Shown here: positions 8,583-15,646 of the stretch, in pieces
How the letters are laid out: the number at the start of each line of letters is the position of its first letter
Position numbering within the stretch: the first letter of the stretch is position 1
Origin: Alistipes sp.
GTDB lineage: Bacteria; Bacteroidota; Bacteroidia; Bacteroidales; Rikenellaceae
NCBI GenBank assembly: GCA_022767745.1
Contig: JALENN010000008.1
Coordinates: 97,538-161,537, forward strand
DNA length: 64,000 nucleotides
Direction of reading: 5' to 3'
The notes under the pieces: model-generated
Database searches by the model: none
The model's input: only the letters and a program-made list of their open reading frames with translations
Told to the model about the DNA's origin: nothing
Translations under genes and position numbers: made by a program

Positions 8583-8903
8583 TTATACGGTTTTCAGTCC
8601 TATGATGGATATGATGAGCGTCGTTATGAAGAACAGGCGTGCCGCCGTGGCGCGGTCGCCGAAGACCGCGATGCCGAGCAGCACGGTGCCGACGGCCCCT
8701 ATGCCTGTCCATACGGGGTAGGCGGTGCCTATGGGGATGGTGCGGGTGGCTGTGGCGAGCAGCATCATGCTCAGCGCAAGACAAACGACAAAACCGCCGC
8801 ACCACAATGCGTGGCGCAAGCCTTTGGCCTCCTTCATCTTTCCCATGCAGAAGGCAAATCCCGTTTCGAAGAGTCCGGCCGTTATCAATATCATCCAGTC
8901 CAT
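8583..8903 (-). CDS. SMR-family exporter, Gdx/SugE type, second of a pair
   Basis: 106 residues with four predicted membrane helices, the usual size for small multidrug resistance proteins. The membrane Glu of helix 1 is present (GLFETGFAF) and the helix 3 signature IPIGTAYPVWTGIGAVG matches the Gdx (SugE, guanidinium exporter) branch rather than EmrE. SMR proteins are dual-topology dimers that swap protons for cationic substrates across the inner membrane. It follows a close paralogue by 12 bases, which suggests an obligate heterodimer of two fixed-topology subunits, as in other paired SMR genes. The substrate is not proven. Confidence 0.87.
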   Translation of the reverse strand: MDWMILITAGLFETGFAFCMGKMKEAKGLRHALWCGGFVVCLALSMMLLATATRTIPIGTAYPVWTGIGAVGTVLLGIAVFGDRATAARLFFITTLIISIIGLKTV

Positions 8904-8915
8904 TGTGTGCGATGG

Positions 8916-9242
8916 TTAATGTGAGACTACCTTGAGCCCGATGATCGAGCAGATGAGCGTAGTTATGAAAAACAGCCTTGCGAACGACGCGGGTTCGTCG
9001 AAGAATACTATGCCCGCCAGCACGGTGCCTACGGCGCCTATGCCCGTCCACACGGGATATGCCGTCCCGATTGGTATGGTACGTACCGAGCGGGCGAGCA
9101 GGACCATGCTCAGCGTGAGCGAGAGGGCGAATCCGCCGATCCACATGATGTGTTCCGTCTCAGTCGTCTCCTTGATCATGCCGAGGCAGAAGGCGAACCC
9201 GGCCTCGAAGAATCCGGCCAATATGAGGATGATCCAGTTCAT
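8916..9242 (-). CDS. SMR-family exporter, Gdx/SugE type, first of a pair
   Basis: 108 residues, four membrane helices, the conserved Glu in GFFEAGFAF and IPIGTAYPVWTGIGAVG in helix 3. It is closely similar to the following SMR gene, most of all in the second half (RLFFITTLI and SIIGLK are shared). The start is taken as the ATG at 9242 (MNWIIL); the longer frame to 9269 would run through a -7 promoter box. With the box ending only five bases before the ATG, the mRNA is probably leaderless. Confidence 0.87.
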   Translation of the reverse strand: MNWIILILAGFFEAGFAFCLGMIKETTETEHIMWIGGFALSLTLSMVLLARSVRTIPIGTAYPVWTGIGAVGTVLAGIVFFDEPASFARLFFITTLICSIIGLKVVSH

Positions 9243-9247
9243 GAAAA

Positions 9248-9255
9248 CAAAATTA
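9248..9255 (-). promoter_or_regulatory. -7 box of the SMR pair
   Basis: TAATTTTG on the minus strand fits TAnnTTTG. Only five bases separate it from the SMR start codon, so the transcript should begin at or next to the ATG. Confidence 0.55.
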
Positions 9256-9482
9256 ATAATTTTTATCAATAATGGATGTTTGTGTGCGGCATAAAAACCC
9301 CGTTCTACGGCTCTGCAATGCCTTTTTATGGCACGTGGACAGTGTGTCGATCACTCGATGGCAACGTGTGGAGGTGAAACGGTGGGGGACGATTGCCGTG
9401 CGGGGAGGTGGAATGCGTGCTGATCGGGCGGCGGCGCAGACATATTGTGTGGCGCGGAGATGGTTTTGAAGAATATAAGTCG

Positions 9483-9490
9483 TATCTTTG
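9483..9490 (+). promoter_or_regulatory. -7 box upstream of the thioredoxin-like lipoprotein
   Basis: TATCTTTG matches TAnnTTTG, 25 bases before the ATG at 9516. No well-spaced TTTG element is visible. The 240 bases between this gene and the SMR pair hold nothing else I can support; I looked for a guanidine riboswitch and did not see one. Confidence 0.6.
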
Positions 9491-9515
9491 GCATGAATGT
9501 AAATGCATTGTGAAT

Positions 9516-10463
9516 ATGAAGAATCTGTTTATGGCCGTGTTGGCGGCCGCCGCGATGCTGTGCGGCTGCGGCGGTGGCGGCGGGCGCAATGCCGCGAGCG
9601 CGGTTGCCGACGTTGCGGATTCCGGACAGCGAGTTTTCCGTCCGGCGACACCTCCCGCCATGCTTACGCCCGAGCAGCAGGCGGGGTATCTCAACGAACA
9701 CTTCTGGGATACGTTCGACTTTGCCGACACGCTCTTCCTTGCCGAGGCCGACACCATGCAGATGATGACCTCGTTCGCCCTCTACGTTCAGCAGTTCGTG
9801 CCCGACTCGCTGGCGGCGGAGTCGATGTCGCGGCTCTTTGAGAAGGCCGCCGTGTCGAAACCCATGCTCGAGTACTTCGCGATGCTGGCCGAGAATGTGC
9901 TGCACGACCCCAATTCGCAGTTCCGCAACGACGAACTCTACATCCCCGTGCTGGAGACGGTGCTTGCGAGCGACCTGCTGGACAAGTACGAGCGGATGCC
10001 GTACGAGTATGACCTCGAGATCGCGCGCCAGAACCGTATAGGCCGCAAGGCTAACGATTTCCGTTATACGCTTGCGTCGGACCGCTCGGCGCGCATGTAC
10101 GACATCCGGGCCGACTACCTGCTGCTGTTCATCAGTAACCCGGGCTGCCCGATGTGCCGCGACGTGCGCGAGCGGATCAAGGCCTCGAAGGTGCTGACCG
10201 ACCTTGTCGGGCAGGGACGGATGAAGGTGCTGGTTATATATCCCGATGCCGACCTCAAGTCGTGGCGCGAGCACCTGCCGGAGTATCCCGAGTCGTGGAT
10301 CAACGCCTACGACTACGGGTGCGAGATTACCAAGCAGCGTCTCTACGACCTGCGGGCCATCCCGTCGCTCTACCTGCTCGACGCCGACAAGCGCGTCCTG
10401 GCCAAGGATTGTGTCGATGTGGCATATATAGAGGATATTGTATCGTCTGCCGCCGAACGATAA
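9516..10463 (+). CDS. Thioredoxin-like lipoprotein, DUF5106-type N-terminal domain
   Basis: 315 residues from the ATG at 9516; the frame is open upstream but the signal sequence (MKNLFMAVLAAAAMLCGCG) fixes this start. The Cys of MLCGC is the likely lipid anchor. Residues ~30-170 are a helical domain of the DUF5106 kind; the rest is a thioredoxin fold with LLLFISNPGCPMCRDV, where CPMC is the redox pair, and a later cis-Pro-like IPSLYLL. Such proteins act in the periplasm in thiol-disulfide exchange or peroxide handling. The rubredoxin/rubrerythrin genes lie downstream, so a shared redox theme is possible but only inferred. Confidence 0.82.
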   Translation: MKNLFMAVLAAAAMLCGCGGGGGRNAASAVADVADSGQRVFRPATPPAMLTPEQQAGYLNEHFWDTFDFADTLFLAEADTMQMMTSFALYVQQFVPDSLAAESMSRLFEKAAVSKPMLEYFAMLAENVLHDPNSQFRNDELYIPVLETVLASDLLDKYERMPYEYDLEIARQNRIGRKANDFRYTLASDRSARMYDIRADYLLLFISNPGCPMCRDVRERIKASKVLTDLVGQGRMKVLVIYPDADLKSWREHLPEYPESWINAYDYGCEITKQRLYDLRAIPSLYLLDADKRVLAKDCVDVAYIEDIVSSAAER

Positions 10464-10528
10464 GTTTGGCTTATGGCGTGATAAAAAAATATGATCGGCG
10501 TTTTATGCGTGATGATCGAAAAAAATAA

Positions 10529-10536
10529 TACTTTTG
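10529..10536 (+). promoter_or_regulatory. -7 box of the rubredoxin/rubrerythrin genes
   Basis: TACTTTTG fits TAnnTTTG and lies 62 bases before the mini-rubredoxin ATG. No separate box is visible in the 84 bases between the mini-rubredoxin and the rubrerythrin, so both are probably on one transcript. Confidence 0.6.
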
Positions 10537-10598
10537 TGCAGGCTGAATGACAGAACGGCTGACATACAAAATAGACTAACAGGTAAAGAATTGAAGTT

Positions 10599-10712
10599 AT
10601 GGCAAAGAAGTTTCGTTGTACGATATGTGGCTATGTCCACGAGGGAGATTCGGCGCCCGAGCAGTGTCCGCTTTGCAAGGCTGGCAAGGACAAGTTCGTC
10701 GAGGTAAAATAA
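10599..10712 (+). CDS. Free-standing 37-residue rubredoxin of rubrerythrin type
   Basis: ATG at 10599 and TAA at 10710-10712 enclose 37 codons. Cys7, Cys10, Cys23 and Cys26 form two CxxC knuckles (CTIC, CPLC) that should bind one iron. The short 12-residue spacing is that of rubrerythrin domains; classic rubredoxins are about 52 residues. The first 36 codons match the start of the downstream rubrerythrin with 9 base differences in 108, three of them changing the protein, so this is a recent duplication. The reading frame is intact and has its own start and stop. It could carry electrons to the neighbouring rubrerythrin, or be a duplication remnant; purifying selection would have to be tested. 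Confidence 0.8.
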   Translation: MAKKFRCTICGYVHEGDSAPEQCPLCKAGKDKFVEVK

Positions 10713-10904
10713 CGGAGGTCTCTGACATTCGTCGCCGATTGACGCGGAAAAGCAAAATTCGCAAACAAATTTATAAACAGACAAAATAGAAAAGTTATGG
10801 CTAAGAAATTTCGTTGTACGGTATGTGGTTACATCCACGAGGGAGATTCGGCACCCGAGCAGTGCCCGCTTTGCAAGGCTAGCAAGGACAAGTTCGTCGA
10901 GGTA
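10599..10904 (+). repeat. Direct duplication of a rubredoxin-coding segment
   Basis: Bases 10599-10706 and 10797-10904 are about 92% identical and in the same orientation. Each begins at a start codon and the match fades after the FVEV codons. The bases just before each ATG are also alike (AAGTT). The spacer between copies is 90 bases. Confidence 0.9.
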
Positions 10905-11351
10905 GAGGAGAAGGACGGCGACCTGACGTTCGTAACCGAGCACAAGCTCGGCGACGGCAAGGGTTCGAGCGAGGATCTGTGGAAGGGTCTCAACGACCAC
11001 TTCATGGGCGAGTGCTCGGAGGTAGGTATGTACCTGGCCATGAGCCGTCAGGCCGATCGCGAGGGTTATCCCGAGATCGCCGAGGCCTTCAAGCGCTACG
11101 CTTTCGAGGAGGCCGAGCACGCAGCCAAGTTCGCCGAGCTGATCGGTGAGGTTGTATGGGATACGAAGACCAACCTCTACAAGCGCATGAACGCCGAGAG
11201 CGGCGCATGCGAGGACAAGATGCGTCTGGCCCGCATGGCCAAGGAGCAGAACCTCGATGCCGTACACGACACGGTACACGAGATGGCCAAGGATGAGGCC
11301 CGCCACGGTGCAGGCTTCCAGGGCCTCTACAAGCGCTACTTCGGCAAGTAA
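10797..11351 (+). CDS. Reverse rubrerythrin (rubredoxin domain first)
   Basis: 184 residues. The rubredoxin domain is N-terminal (Cys7, 10, 23, 26) and the four-helix diiron domain follows, the opposite order to classic rubrerythrin. Diiron ligands are visible: Glu72/Glu75 (GECSEVG), the Glu105-x-x-His108 motif (EEAEHA), Glu139, and Glu167-x-x-His170 (KDEARHG). Reversed rubrerythrins in clostridia reduce hydrogen peroxide and oxygen with electrons from NADH through a partner reductase, protecting anaerobes from oxygen. That function is expected here. The mini-rubredoxin directly upstream is a copy of its own N-terminal domain and may be an extra electron donor. Confidence 0.92.
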   Translation: MAKKFRCTVCGYIHEGDSAPEQCPLCKASKDKFVEVEEKDGDLTFVTEHKLGDGKGSSEDLWKGLNDHFMGECSEVGMYLAMSRQADREGYPEIAEAFKRYAFEEAEHAAKFAELIGEVVWDTKTNLYKRMNAESGACEDKMRLARMAKEQNLDAVHDTVHEMAKDEARHGAGFQGLYKRYFGK

Positions 11352-11372
11352 TAGCCGCAGGGCAGATATCCG

Positions 11373-11406
11373 GGCGCTGCACACTTGGGTGTGCGGCGCC
11401 TTTTTT
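11373..11406 (+). terminator. Rho-independent terminator after rubrerythrin
   Basis: GGCGCTGCACAC and GTGTGCGGCGCC form a near-perfect stem with a four-base loop, followed by seven T residues. Confidence 0.9.
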
Positions 11407-11502
11407 ATGCCCGTGGCTAGCGGTGGCGGCGGCCGAGCAGTTTTATGGGCGCATGGCGTCGCGATTGGCCGGGGCGGAGTTGCAAAATTGCGTGCAGGTG
11501 AA

Positions 11503-11510
11503 TATTTTTG
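11503..11510 (+). promoter_or_regulatory. -7 box of the YpsA-like gene
   Basis: TATTTTTG fits TAnnTTTG. Six bases separate it from the ATG at 11517, so transcription should start at or beside the start codon (leaderless mRNA). Confidence 0.55.
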
Positions 11511-11516
11511 TACGGT

Positions 11517-12014
11517 ATGGAGACAACGAAGCGTTTGAGTGTGGCGTTTACCGGCCACCGCACCTATGCCGGCGAGGGACGCCGTCAGCTGGACGACGTG
11601 CTGCGCATGCTTTACAGCGACGGCTACCGCCGTTTCCTGACCGGGATGGCGTGGGGGTTTGATCTGGCGGCCGCGCGTGCCGTGATCGACCTGCGGCGGC
11701 AGCATGACGACGTGCGGCTTGTGGCCGTAGAGCCCTATGCAGGCTTCAGGGGGCTTTTCAGTGGTGCCTATGCCGACGAGTATGACGCGGTGCTGGCGGC
11801 GTGCGACGAGCGTGTGACGGTGTGCGCGAACCGCAGCGTGATGTGTTACCGCCGGCGCAACGACTTTCTGGTGGATAATGCGGCCGTGGTGGTGGCATGG
11901 TACGACGGCGGCCGCGAGGGCGGTACGGCATATACGGTAAGACGGGCACGCCGCCGTGGTGTGCCCGTCATCAACCTGCGTCCGTCGCAGCAGCTCAGCT
12001 TCGACGGCTTATGA
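11517..12014 (+). CDS. YpsA-like protein of the SLOG superfamily (DUF1273-like)
   Basis: 165 residues from the ATG at 11517; an in-frame TTG at 11508 overlaps the promoter box and is not used. Signature motifs: VAFTGHR near the start, FLTGMAWGFDLAAA and AWYDGGREGGTAYT. This is the Rossmann-like YpsA/SLOG family, thought to bind nucleotide-type ligands; Bacillus YpsA has been linked to cell division and oxidative stress, but the activity is not known. The promoter lies immediately before the start codon. The 3' end overlaps the convergent TPR gene by six bases. Confidence 0.8.
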   Translation: METTKRLSVAFTGHRTYAGEGRRQLDDVLRMLYSDGYRRFLTGMAWGFDLAAARAVIDLRRQHDDVRLVAVEPYAGFRGLFSGAYADEYDAVLAACDERVTVCANRSVMCYRRRNDFLVDNAAVVVAWYDGGREGGTAYTVRRARRRGVPVINLRPSQQLSFDGL

Positions 12015-12842
12015 TTCCTCGCTGTCGGCCGGCATGTCGAACGGCAGCGGTATTTCAAACTCAGCTTCGAGGGCGGCAGCGCGTTCGGCTATGGGCTGCG
12101 CCTGCTCTTTGCGGCCGCTCTCCTCGTAGAAGGCTGCAAGCAGCCGCAGCGACATGGCCAGGCCGCGTATGTGGTTGCAGTGCTCGTATTCGTCTTCGCA
12201 CAACTCCTCCGATATGCTGACCGCCGCCCTGTAATGCCTTTCGGCGGTGTCGGGATCGTTCAGCCGCGAGAAGTAGAGGTTGCCGAGGCTGCGGTGGCAT
12301 TGTGCCGTGGCGGGGCGGTAGCGGTATATGTCCTCGTCGTCGAAGCGGCTGCGGAGTTCCAAAGCCTCGAGATATGCTTTTTCGGCATCCCTGTCGCGGT
12401 GCATCTCGACATACAAGTTGCCCAGATACCACAACGTCACGGCCACATTCTCCGTATACACCTCCCCGTTCTTCGCCGCCAGGGCGCGTTCCGCTTCTAA
12501 CTGCAGCAGCATCGTGCGCTCGGCATCGGCCAGGCGTCCCAGCCTGTGGTAGAGCATCGTCAACATGTTTATTGCCGCTATGCGCATGTGCGGCATCTCG
12601 CGGCGTTGTCCCGTGTAGCGGTCGCACGACTCTATGGCGGCGAGCAGCATCTCTTCGGCCGATTCGGTGTCCTCCTCTTCGAGCCAGCATGTGCGTGCCG
12701 TTTGGTAGAGCTGCGATGCGAGACGGTAGAGGCGTGTGTTCGTGTGGTTGGCCGGGGTTGAGGCCGCGACGGATTGTTCCACCTCGAGCAGTTTCTTCCC
12801 CCGGTTGCGGGGCGGTGTGTGGGGTGATGTTTCTCTGGTCAT
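12009..12842 (-). CDS. Tetratricopeptide-repeat protein
   Basis: 277 residues with no signal peptide, so probably cytoplasmic. From about residue 40 on it consists of TPR-like helical hairpins with recurrent Leu/Tyr/Ala patterns (LGNLYVEMHRDRDAEKAY, SLGNLYFSRLNDPDTAERHY, LLAAFYEESGRKEQA), similar to the kinesin-light-chain type. TPR proteins are scaffolds for protein partners; the partner is unknown. It ends in a six-base overlap with the convergent YpsA-like gene and starts about 95 bases past the phosphofructokinase stop on the same strand, beyond a terminator. Confidence 0.75.
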   Translation of the reverse strand: MTRETSPHTPPRNRGKKLLEVEQSVAASTPANHTNTRLYRLASQLYQTARTCWLEEEDTESAEEMLLAAIESCDRYTGQRREMPHMRIAAINMLTMLYHRLGRLADAERTMLLQLEAERALAAKNGEVYTENVAVTLWYLGNLYVEMHRDRDAEKAYLEALELRSRFDDEDIYRYRPATAQCHRSLGNLYFSRLNDPDTAERHYRAAVSISEELCEDEYEHCNHIRGLAMSLRLLAAFYEESGRKEQAQPIAERAAALEAEFEIPLPFDMPADSEES

Positions 12843-12876
12843 GGTTTGAGGTCGGGTTTGTGTGGCTGCGTGTAAA

Positions 12877-12919
12877 ACAAAAAAGCCGCAAAAACAGTCT
12901 TCTGACGGCTTTTGCGGCT
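12877..12919 (-). terminator. Terminator after phosphofructokinase
   Basis: Read on the minus strand, AGCCGCAAAA and TTTTGCGGCT pair across a 16-base loop and are followed by six T residues. The stem is just past the phosphofructokinase stop codon. Confidence 0.85.
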
Positions 12920-12936
12920 TACGTTTGTTGGTGCGA

Positions 12937-14169
12937 TTACCAGTTGAGGATCTTCTTGAAATCGTAAGCCTCGGGGTTGGCTACGTATGCCTTGGCGGCC
13001 TCGTAGTCCTCGGGCGTGATGTAGTTCATGATGTGGTTGATTACCTGCTGGATCTTGTCCGACTCGATGTTGACCAAACGGGGCGGAATCTTGCCCGTGG
13101 CGGGATCCTGGAGATCCTTCAGGTAGAGGGGCGATACGTATCCGTCCTGGCTGATGTAAACCATGCAGCCGGTCTTGCCCTCCGAGAAGAGCTTGTAGAC
13201 ACCCATACCCAGCTCCGAGCAGTATACCAAGTCGTATGCGATGGGGGTCTGGCAACGAACCTCGTAGCCGATCTCCACGGGACGCGACTTTACCTTGATC
13301 TTGAGCTCCTTGAGCTTGTTCTCGAGCATCTCGTTGAAGATGTGGGCCTTCGATACCTTGCCGAGCTCGGGGTGTCCGTGCTCGTCGTAGGTGAAGTGTA
13401 CGCCCGACTTCTTGATCTCCTCGTTGCTCAGGGCGTGGAACACACCCTCCGAGATCATTGCAACACCGTACTCGATGCCCATGATCTTGCGCTTGATGAT
13501 CGACGAAACCACGAGGTTGACGATCTTCTCGACCGTGATTTCGGTCTTGTTGAACATCTCGGGGATGACGATCATGGGGTAGTGGCAGGCCGAACCTATA
13601 CCGAAGGCGAGGTGACCGGCCGAGCGGCCCATGGCGGCAACAACGAACCAGTTGGCCGAGGTGCGGGCGTCGTTATATACGGCGCGGCCGATTACGGTAC
13701 CGCCCTCCTTGGCCGACTGATAGCCGAAGGTGGGAGAGCCTGCGGGCAGGGGCAGGTCGTTGTCGATGGTCTTGGGAACGTGGATGTTGGCGATGGGGTA
13801 GTGCTTTGCCTCAAGGAACTTGGCGATGCGGTTTGCCGTCGATGCGGTGTCGTCGCCACCTACGGTTACCAACAGCTTCACGTTGTTCTCCTGGAAGAAC
13901 GAAAGGTTGAAATTCTCCTCGAAATCCTTGTCGGTGGGCTTGAAACGGCTCATCGTGAGGTACGATCCGCCCTGGTTGAAGATGTAGTCGGCCTTTACGA
14001 AGTCGAGATCCTCATAACGCGGGTTGGCGTTGAAAAGACCCGAATAGCCGTAATGCAGACCAATTACGCGATAACCCTTTGCAAGGAAAGTTTTGGCGAC
14101 GCTGCCGACAACGGTATTCATGCCCGGTGCCGGACCACCGCCCGTGAGAATTGCAATAGCCTCTTTCAT
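12937..14169 (-). CDS. 6-phosphofructokinase, probably PPi-dependent
   Basis: 410 residues. The phosphofructokinase core is clear: LTGGGPAPGMN at the N-terminus (phosphate loop), VGGDDTAS (104-110), PKTIDND (132-138) with the catalytic Asp, and AMGRSAGHLA. Two positions that tell phosphate donors apart both read as PPi type: a second Asp in GGDD instead of Gly and Lys in PKTIDND instead of Gly. It should convert fructose 6-phosphate to the 1,6-bisphosphate reversibly with pyrophosphate, a glycolytic step that spares ATP. It stands alone with its own promoter and terminator. The donor call rests on these residues only. Confidence 0.88.
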   Translation of the reverse strand: MKEAIAILTGGGPAPGMNTVVGSVAKTFLAKGYRVIGLHYGYSGLFNANPRYEDLDFVKADYIFNQGGSYLTMSRFKPTDKDFEENFNLSFFQENNVKLLVTVGGDDTASTANRIAKFLEAKHYPIANIHVPKTIDNDLPLPAGSPTFGYQSAKEGGTVIGRAVYNDARTSANWFVVAAMGRSAGHLAFGIGSACHYPMIVIPEMFNKTEITVEKIVNLVVSSIIKRKIMGIEYGVAMISEGVFHALSNEEIKKSGVHFTYDEHGHPELGKVSKAHIFNEMLENKLKELKIKVKSRPVEIGYEVRCQTPIAYDLVYCSELGMGVYKLFSEGKTGCMVYISQDGYVSPLYLKDLQDPATGKIPPRLVNIESDKIQQVINHIMNYITPEDYEAAKAYVANPEAYDFKKILNW

Positions 14170-14213
14170 GGTGTATTGTTTTTTATGTGAATGAATAGAC
14201 TTTTATATCTGCG

Positions 14214-14221
14214 CAAAAATA
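14214..14221 (-). promoter_or_regulatory. -7 box of phosphofructokinase
   Basis: TATTTTTG on the minus strand fits TAnnTTTG, 44 bases before the ATG at 14169. Confidence 0.5.
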
Positions 14222-14408
14222 CAAAAAATAACATTACGCGCCATGCCTGTCGTCTTTTTTTGCCTGCGAATATTTCCCGGCATGCCGTGCGGGGCTTTTC
14301 GTGCGGGGTAGCGACGGGGTGGGGAAGATGCCCGCCGTGGCGATACTGCTTTGATGTTTGGAATGATATTTTTTGCGTACGGGGGCATCTGCATGCGAAT
14401 TTTTTTCG

Positions 14409-14416
14409 TACATTTG
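14409..14416 (+). promoter_or_regulatory. -7 box of the first isomerase-like lipoprotein
   Basis: TACATTTG fits TAnnTTTG and leaves a 5' leader of about 85 bases. Confidence 0.5.
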
Positions 14417-14507
14417 AATGATGTACGGTGCGCATTGGCCGCAGGGCCCGTGATGCGTGCCGATCCTGTAGCCACTACCGTTTTACCAACAATAACTACC
14501 ATTCATT

Positions 14508-15380
14508 ATGAAGAGATTTTTCGCTTTCGTGTCGCTTGTCGCCTGTGTCGGTATGCTTGCGGCCTGCGGCCCGGGTGCCGCCAAAAAGAGTGTGGGCATA
14601 CAGCTCTATTCGGTACATCAGGATATGACGAACGTCGAGGCCACGTTGCAGAAACTCGCCGACATCGGTTACACCACCGTCGAGACGCTCAACGGCAACG
14701 GCGACCCGAACTGTTTCGGCATGACGCCCGTGGAGTTCAAGGCCCTGTGTGACAAGGTGGGCCTGACCATAACCTCGACCCACGCTTCGATACAGAACGA
14801 CCCCGCCAACGAGGAGGCCGTAATGGAGCGCTGGCGCGTGCTCTTCGACGCGCTGCGCACGATGGGCGCCAAGTATTGCATCATGCCGGGTTATGCGTTC
14901 GGTTCGACGCTGGCCGAGATTGACGCCAGCTGCGACTACTGCAACCGTGTCGGCAAGCTGGCCACGGAATATGGCCTGAAACTCGGCTACCACAACCATG
15001 CGGGCGATTTCGTGCAGGTCGAGGGGCAGACGGTACTCGATTACGTGCTCGCACACACCGATCCCGAGCTGTTCCTGCTCGAGCTCGACGTAGCCAACAT
15101 GGGCGGGGCCGACCCGATGGATTACCTTACGCGCTACGCCGACCGCGTGCGCCTGCTGCACGTTAAGGACGAGCGCGTCCTGGGTCGCAGCGGCAAGATC
15201 GACTTCGAGGCCGTCTTCAACAAGTACTACGCCAACGGCTACCGCGACTACTATGTCGAGTTCGAGCTTCCGTTTGCCATAGGCGACAATGCCGCCGAGA
15301 ACGAGCGTAACCTTGCCGATCTGTGGCAGGGGCTGGGCGAATGCTACGATTTTGTGGCCACGTCGCCATTCGTCAAGTAG
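14508..15380 (+). CDS. Lipoprotein with sugar isomerase/epimerase TIM barrel, copy 1
   Basis: 290 residues. A lipoprotein signal (MLAACG, Cys20) places it in the periplasm or on a membrane, although most of this xylose-isomerase-like fold works in the cytoplasm. Likely metal or substrate residues are Glu59 (TVETLNG), His92 (STHAS), His162/His164 (YHNHAG), Asp194, His218 (LLHVKDE) and Glu253 (VEFELP). Some periplasmic relatives in Bacteroides act on 3-keto sugars, so that is one possible role. The next gene is a close paralogue. Copy 1 differs at the fifth strand: LELDVANMGG replaces the usual QMDVYW(T)xxGG, which suggests a changed substrate or metal site. Confidence 0.8.
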   Translation: MKRFFAFVSLVACVGMLAACGPGAAKKSVGIQLYSVHQDMTNVEATLQKLADIGYTTVETLNGNGDPNCFGMTPVEFKALCDKVGLTITSTHASIQNDPANEEAVMERWRVLFDALRTMGAKYCIMPGYAFGSTLAEIDASCDYCNRVGKLATEYGLKLGYHNHAGDFVQVEGQTVLDYVLAHTDPELFLLELDVANMGGADPMDYLTRYADRVRLLHVKDERVLGRSGKIDFEAVFNKYYANGYRDYYVEFELPFAIGDNAAENERNLADLWQGLGECYDFVATSPFVK

Positions 15381-15402
15381 GGCGCCGATAGTCTCTTTTG
15401 TA

Positions 15403-15437
15403 CACTCCCCGCAGCCGAGCCATGCGGGGAGTTTTTT
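15403..15437 (+). terminator. Terminator after isomerase-like copy 1
   Basis: ACTCCCCGCA pairs with TGCGGGGAGT across a ten-base loop, followed by a T-rich tract. The two paralogues are therefore separate transcription units. Confidence 0.85.
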
Positions 15438-15551
15438 ATGCCGGCGGGACTGTATGTGAGCCTTTAGGGCGGAAAGCGGGACGCCTGACCGCATAAAAAT
15501 GCAAAAGATGGCCGTTGTGCCGCCGTGCGGCTATTCTTGTGGCAATATAAT

Positions 15552-15582
15552 TTTGTCCTAAAAGAATAATTTTTTACTTTTG
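15552..15582 (+). promoter_or_regulatory. Complete Bacteroidota-type promoter of isomerase-like copy 2
   Basis: TTTG at 15552-15555 and TACTTTTG at 15575-15582 are separated by 19 bases, matching the -33/-7 consensus of Bacteroides. The leader to the ATG is about 60 bases. Confidence 0.7.
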
Positions 15583-15646
15583 TGTATATGATCCTTTGCG
15601 GGATACAGATACGACAATTCGACTCAACTTAATAATTTTTATGCTT

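Larger units (their letters stand above)
14170..14507. other. Divergent promoter region between phosphofructokinase and an isomerase-like gene
   Basis: These 338 bases hold two opposed -7 boxes and no supportable gene. TATTTTTG on the minus strand (14214-14221) serves the phosphofructokinase, and TACATTTG on the plus strand (14409-14416) serves the isomerase-like lipoprotein. The rest is of mixed composition with no clear RNA structure. Confidence 0.55.

Noticed and set aside
9243..9515. Possible guanidine riboswitch before the SMR genes
   Set aside because: No ykkC-type or mini-ykkC hairpins with ACGR/ACGG loops were found, and the promoter is five bases from the start codon, leaving no leader on the SMR side.
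10599..10712. Mini-rubredoxin as a pseudogene fragment
   Set aside because: It has an intact start, stop and all four metal-binding Cys, and changes to the copied part are mostly silent; kept as a gene with that alternative noted.
12862..14190. 442-codon plus-strand frame over phosphofructokinase
   Set aside because: It runs through the terminator and the promoter of the real minus-strand gene, and its composition is that of an antisense shadow.
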